Virus record (IMG/VR): IMGVR_UViG_3300002835_000397
Coordinates: 1 to 41,758 of that record
Direction: 5' to 3' (one strand)
Source of the DNA: a virus
Length of the DNA: 41,758 nt
Positions 39,186-41,758 of the stretch are shown piece by piece. The position numbers were made by a program, and so were the translations under genes. Under the pieces are notes generated by a model, which made no database searches, was not told the origin of the DNA, and saw nothing but the letters and a program-made list of their open reading frames with translations. Each line of letters starts with the position of its first letter. Positions within the stretch are counted from its first letter, which is position 1.

Positions 39186-39271
39186 ATACACCCGGCCCAA
39201 TGGAGTTCTTTATCGGGCTTGTCTTTGCCACGGCGATGCTGCTGTACGGCCTTTCGATGGGTGAAGAATGA
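39182..39271 (+). CDS. 29-aa membrane micro-protein
   Basis: ATGA overlap on both sides. The product has one hydrophobic helix (FFIGLVFATAMLLYGLSM) with an acidic end (GEE). A single membrane span is clear; the function (holin-like, inner-membrane regulator) is not. Confidence 0.5.
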   Translation: MNTPGPMEFFIGLVFATAMLLYGLSMGEE

Positions 39272-39411
39272 GCGGAACGCTAATCATTGTGACCGGCGTT
39301 ATCTATGCCGTAGTATCCGTGGATCAGTTTGCCCACGGTAACAACGGCATGGGTATCGCCTACTTGGGCTACGGATTTGCGAACATTGGCCTATGGATGC
39401 TGGCTAAATGA
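39268..39411 (+). CDS. 47-aa membrane micro-protein
   Basis: It starts at an ATGA overlap and ends at another (39408). The product has a hydrophobic N-terminal stretch (LIIVTGVIYAVVSV) and a second one near the end (IAYLGYGFANIGLWMLA), suggesting a two-span protein with a short Gly/Asn loop. Together with the gene before it, this could form a small membrane complex such as a holin pair. That is inference. Confidence 0.55.
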   Translation: MSGTLIIVTGVIYAVVSVDQFAHGNNGMGIAYLGYGFANIGLWMLAK

Positions 39412-40016
39412 ACGCTGATATACCGTATATGAGATGCTGGGTGCGGCGGGAGTTCGTCTCGCAAGACACTGGTCTGGAAGAGGCTTACGCTTTTGCCATC
39501 CAGTCGCACCCCGGGCGTTGCCTCGCCTTCCACGTGATGTTGAAGTCCGGCGCCCATTACCGCAACGTGCCGATCCATGCGCTCTGCCTGGATCAGGACG
39601 CTCCGCCCATCGACTTGGGAGATGCCCAGCTTTGGGACTGCTTCACGTTCCATCCCCAGGTACACGTATACGGCTACCTCCGGGAGCATGAGGCAGTCTG
39701 TTATCTCCGGTCAAAGAAGCTGGCCGGCGTTTACCTGTTCACCGTGGACTGGTTGCCAGACCACGACGGGCCCGGCATGACGCACCTTGTCGAACAGAAC
39801 AAGTGCGGGCATGTCATGCGGCTGGATGATGGCAACCTGTGCTGCCTGCCCACCAACCGGATCGCATGGCGAGATTCATATTTTATAGGAAACTCCCCAG
39901 CCCCCGAGACGGAGCGTTACAAGGTGCAAGGCGAGGTGTATCAGGCGGAGTCTGGGGAGTGGGATGTGAGCCAGTCAGAGAAGTACTACTACACCCCCGT
40001 AAAGCGTACCATTTGA
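39408..40016 (+). CDS. Conserved phage protein (ADIPYMRCWVRREF family, 202 aa)
   Basis: The start overlaps the micro-protein stop as ATGA. The protein begins MNADIPYMRCWVRREFV, then PGRCLAFHVMLKSGAHYRNVPIHALC, DLGDAQLWDCFTFHPQVHVYGYLRE, a VYLFTVDW segment and CGHVMRLDDGNLCCLPTNRI.W. This arrangement is a family I recall from many phages (PY..C..RREYL, PIHA, LQLWDCF, FT.DW...), with unknown function. It is probably a cytoplasmic all-beta protein. Homologues often lie in early or late-early regions. Confidence 0.8.
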   Translation: MNADIPYMRCWVRREFVSQDTGLEEAYAFAIQSHPGRCLAFHVMLKSGAHYRNVPIHALCLDQDAPPIDLGDAQLWDCFTFHPQVHVYGYLREHEAVCYLRSKKLAGVYLFTVDWLPDHDGPGMTHLVEQNKCGHVMRLDDGNLCCLPTNRIAWRDSYFIGNSPAPETERYKVQGEVYQAESGEWDVSQSEKYYYTPVKRTI

Positions 40017-40121
40017 GCCTGGACGGCGGTTCACCAATTCCGTTTCTGTATCTGGCCGTGGCGGACATTGACTAGCAACGGCGGACGGCGTGTTCCGCCG
40101 GAGTCTTATGGGCCGTGGATG

Positions 40122-40316
40122 ATGAACGGAAAGCATAAAGATCGCATGCGGGCCCCAGAGGTTGCCGCACTGCTTGGCATCAGCGAGCGAACGCTATCGC
40201 GATGGGTGAACTCTGGGAGGTTCCCGAGGCCGTCTGCGTTTGGGCGTGTTCGACACTGGGATTCCCTTGTTGTGCATGCCTGGATTGAGGCTGCGGAAGG
40301 ACGGGTGCCTGCGTGA
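40122..40316 (+). CDS. HTH protein, AlpA/excisionase-like
   Basis: The frame opens with TTG at 40068, but ATG 40119 or 40122 is more likely; the recognisable domain starts with residue R (MRAPEVAALLGISERTLSRW). This is a MerR-type winged helix-turn-helix (RAPEVAALLGISERTLSRWVNSGRFPRP) followed by a strand and helix (VRHWDSLVVHAWIEAA), the pattern of AlpA and phage excisionases. It could direct integrase excision or regulate early genes. No clear ribosome site is seen. Its stop overlaps the next gene by GTGA. Confidence 0.75.
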   Translation: MNGKHKDRMRAPEVAALLGISERTLSRWVNSGRFPRPSAFGRVRHWDSLVVHAWIEAAEGRVPA

Positions 40317-40813
40317 TACGAGCAGCCACTACTTCGCAATCTCACCCAGGAACTAGCGCGTGGGCACTCTCTGTAACCAATGCGCAAAAGAAAAGACAGG
40401 CTCGTCCGCAACGCACCTATCGCGGACGATACGTGTACGCTTGGTTTAATGAGGAAAGCAAGCTGCCGTTTTACATCGGCAGGGGAACTGGCAGCCGAGC
40501 GTGGGACCGCCACCAAGACGGCGACGGGCGCGCCATGTTCTGCCAAACGACCCGCGTTTCGACCCCCGGATTTCGCGTTGAGGTAATACGCGACAACCTC
40601 ACGGAAGAGGGCGCTGCGCTGGCCGAAGCATGCCTTATTTCGTTCGTTTCGCAGTGCGGAGGGACTCTTACAAATCAGGTTGGTGGCATGTCCCGCCAAG
40701 AGCGCCCGCCACTGGAATTGGACGCCGGTCTTTTAGGGCACCCTGAAAGCGATGATTGCCCCCAGGAGCCGCTATCCGATCCAGAAACGCAAATCGACAC
40801 GCCAAAAAATTAG
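40313..40813 (+). CDS. GIY-YIG family nuclease
   Basis: GTG at 40313 forms a GTGA overlap with the HTH gene. Residues 40-63 carry the domain core: YVYAWFNEESKLPFYIGRGT (40-59), equivalent to the GIY and YIG strands, then SRAWDRHQ with the catalytic Arg. A later EACLI segment (105-109) supplies the catalytic Glu (E105). The N-terminal 35 residues are basic. GIY-YIG enzymes cut one DNA strand and include homing and repair nucleases. The residues beyond 130 look unstructured. Confidence 0.8.
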   Translation: MIRAATTSQSHPGTSAWALSVTNAQKKRQARPQRTYRGRYVYAWFNEESKLPFYIGRGTGSRAWDRHQDGDGRAMFCQTTRVSTPGFRVEVIRDNLTEEGAALAEACLISFVSQCGGTLTNQVGGMSRQERPPLELDAGLLGHPESDDCPQEPLSDPETQIDTPKN

Positions 40814-40842
40814 GGCCTTTAAAACGCAAGCCAGGGGCTCTC

Positions 40843-41481
40843 ATGGGCATGCAAACGATAGCCGTCTTCCTCTCGGTTTTTGCAGAGGCATCCGCCGTGG
40901 GTGCCGATCTGGAGTACGTGCCTGGAATCTGGGCACCGCCTGCCTCTTATCCGGCCACTCTGCGGGATATCGCCGGCCGGCTTCCCGAGCGGACGGACGC
41001 CCGAGATGCCGACCTGATTACCTACGCCCATGAAGGGAACCACTTCCTCTGCCGGGGTAAGCCTGGATACCACGGGGTGTACGTGGGGAACGGGCTGAGA
41101 ATCTTCCTGCCCACCCCACCGCTCGTCACGGAGCGGGTGTTACTGGCCGTGCCCGAACACAAGCGCGGGACGATCTTCCAGACCTACATGAACCAGGGCA
41201 GGACAGAGTACTGGGCTGCGCAGCCGCTGATGATCCTGGACGAATGGGCTGCGTACATCGCTGGATCGAAAACACGGGCGGAAAGTAAGGGTATTCAGAG
41301 ACGGGAAACAACCGTACACTGTGCGACATTCGCCGGATACGCTGCGGTTCTGTACGCCATGGCAAAGGACTGTCCAGGTTATCCGGCTGACGAACTCAGG
41401 ACATTCTGTTTGTGGCAACTGGATCGCTGCAGGGAAGCCATCCCTGACTGGGATCAGTTGTCGGATGCGAAGTTTTACTAG
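40843..41481 (+). CDS. Secreted HExxH metallopeptidase-like protein
   Basis: ATG 40843 follows AGGGG. The first 20 residues (MGMQTIAVFLSVFAEASAVGA) form a signal-peptide-like segment. HEGNH (63-67) is a zincin HExxH motif with two His ligands and the catalytic Glu. LDEWAAY (132-138) offers E134 as the third metal ligand of a gluzincin. I recall proteins with HEG.H, a QLYL-like segment and LDEW.AY in planctomycete and other genomes. The protein would act outside the cytoplasm. Lysis, host surface cleavage or processing of secreted proteins are possible. It lies at the right end with no holin or endolysin found elsewhere. Confidence 0.65.
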   Translation: MGMQTIAVFLSVFAEASAVGADLEYVPGIWAPPASYPATLRDIAGRLPERTDARDADLITYAHEGNHFLCRGKPGYHGVYVGNGLRIFLPTPPLVTERVLLAVPEHKRGTIFQTYMNQGRTEYWAAQPLMILDEWAAYIAGSKTRAESKGIQRRETTVHCATFAGYAAVLYAMAKDCPGYPADELRTFCLWQLDRCREAIPDWDQLSDAKFY

Positions 41482-41488
41482 GCACTGG

Positions 41489-41758
41489 ATGCCGACACGG
41501 TGTACCACCCACCGACCGCCAAGGCGCAAGCACAGCGACAAGGGTGAGCAAAACGCCGCAAGGCGTGGGGTATTGCCGGGTGTGCTGACGACTCCGACCC
41601 GGACTGAGACTTGCCCCCGGAGCGAAGGATGTAAAGGCCGTGGACTCCGTAATCAACTACGCACGCCCGGTCCATGCAGCGCGGCTCCGCCGTTTGACAT
41701 GCCCGCATACTGGCTCTTCGGAGTCGGTATGCGCGCTCACCACCGTTTGACGGTTTGA
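41489..41758 (+). CDS. Possible 89-aa ORF at the window end
   Basis: The frame runs from ATG 41489 to a TGA at the last three bases. The product is Arg/Pro/Thr/Cys-rich (MPTRCTTHRPPRRKHSDKG) and has no ribosome site or recognised motif. The N-terminus resembles starts of some HNH proteins, but no HNH motif follows. The same DNA carries several strong hairpins, so I think a non-coding role is at least as likely. Confidence 0.25.
   Translation: MPTRCTTHRPPRRKHSDKGEQNAARRGVLPGVLTTPTRTETCPRSEGCKGRGLRNQLRTPGPCSAAPPFDMPAYWLFGVGMRAHHRLTV
41747..41758 (+). promoter_or_regulatory. -35 of a promoter completed by the window start
   Basis: TTGACG (41747-41752) is followed by six bases to the window end. 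If the ends are joined, the spacer continues for 12 bases and TACACT (13-18) stands at 18 bp, forming a fair sigma70 promoter. TTGACG is the -35 of two other promoters here. It would transcribe the leader and the 23-codon ORF. Confidence 0.45.

Larger units (their letters stand above)
41482..41758 (+). other. Hairpin-rich region, possible structured RNA
   Basis: Several strong hairpins occur in 277 nt: ACGCC-GCAA-GGCGT (41553-41566, GNRA tetraloop), CTCCG/CGGAG (41592-41596 with 41618-41622), CGTGGAC/GTCCATG (41639-41645 with 41670-41676) and a 13-bp stem closed by a TTCG tetraloop (41704-41733) with two G-U pairs. Tetraloops and G-U pairs suggest RNA structure. No known RNA family can be named. 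An open frame also crosses this region. Confidence 0.4.

Noticed and set aside
41585-41627. CTGACGA followed by a CTCCG/CGGAG stem and CGAAG, resembling a hammerhead ribozyme core
   Set aside because: An extra C interrupts the required GAAA after stem II, A15.1 is G, and I could not find matching stems I and III or a cleavage triplet.
1-41758. CRISPR array
   Set aside because: No regularly spaced direct repeats with unique spacers were seen.

Overview
This window reads as a complete or nearly complete genome of a podovirus-like temperate bacteriophage. It is GC-rich and very tightly packed. Almost every gene is on the + strand, and most neighbours overlap by an ATGA, GTGA, TGATG or TAATG junction, so translation looks coupled through long stretches. 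The one clear minus-strand gene is a tyrosine-recombinase integrase (33363-34199). The host cannot be read from the sequence. Several protein families here (a Cys-rich DxDC-type protein, LamG-like fibres, a HEGNH metallopeptidase) remind me of phages and proteins from planctomycetes, but that is a weak inference.

Layout. 1-205: short leader with a 23-codon ORF and an intrinsic terminator. 206-614: non-coding, partly AT-rich. 615-4080: small conserved phage proteins and unknown virion-associated candidates. 4152-7140: capsid block (scaffold, major capsid protein, decoration-like protein, small head-fibre-like protein), closed by a terminator. 7208-9218: Pro/Gln-rich unknowns. 9219-10131: a glycosyltransferase with its own sigma70-like promoter. 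10118-14820: zinc-finger protein (putative small terminase), overlapping second zinc protein, large terminase, portal. 14822-18077: small conserved protein, then a fibre/receptor-binding cassette with two LamG-like proteins. 18078-18781: two non-coding stretches around a small gene, with a 16-bp perfect inverted repeat, a terminator and a nested RNA hairpin. 18782-24548: tail adaptor, a nozzle protein split into two ORFs and decorated with beta repeats, and a collagen-like protein. 24578-33373: candidate internal or ejected virion proteins, ending with a 1190-residue protein. 33363-34330: integrase and its regulatory zone. 34539-41481: early block with RecB/lambda-exo-like nuclease, ERF annealing protein, SSB, SF2 helicase (broken by a frameshift), a second PD-(D/E)XK nuclease, micro-proteins with membrane segments, HTH/excisionase-like protein, GIY-YIG nuclease and a secreted HExxH protein. 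41482-41758: a GC-rich stretch with several strong hairpins.

How it works together. The early genes supply a recombination-dependent replication kit (exonuclease, annealing protein, SSB, helicase) but no DNA polymerase, primase or RNA polymerase, so the phage must borrow these from its host. The late block builds a capsid with scaffold and portal, packages DNA with TerL, and makes a short tail with adaptor and nozzle plus ejected internal proteins. No tape-measure, tube or baseplate genes are seen, which supports a podovirus form. No recognisable holin or endolysin was found.

Control. Two near-consensus sigma70 promoters lie inside the integrase gene on the opposite strand, pointing to the early block. 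A third precedes the glycosyltransferase. A fourth would be created if the two window ends join, which is one hint that the genome is circular or circularly permuted.
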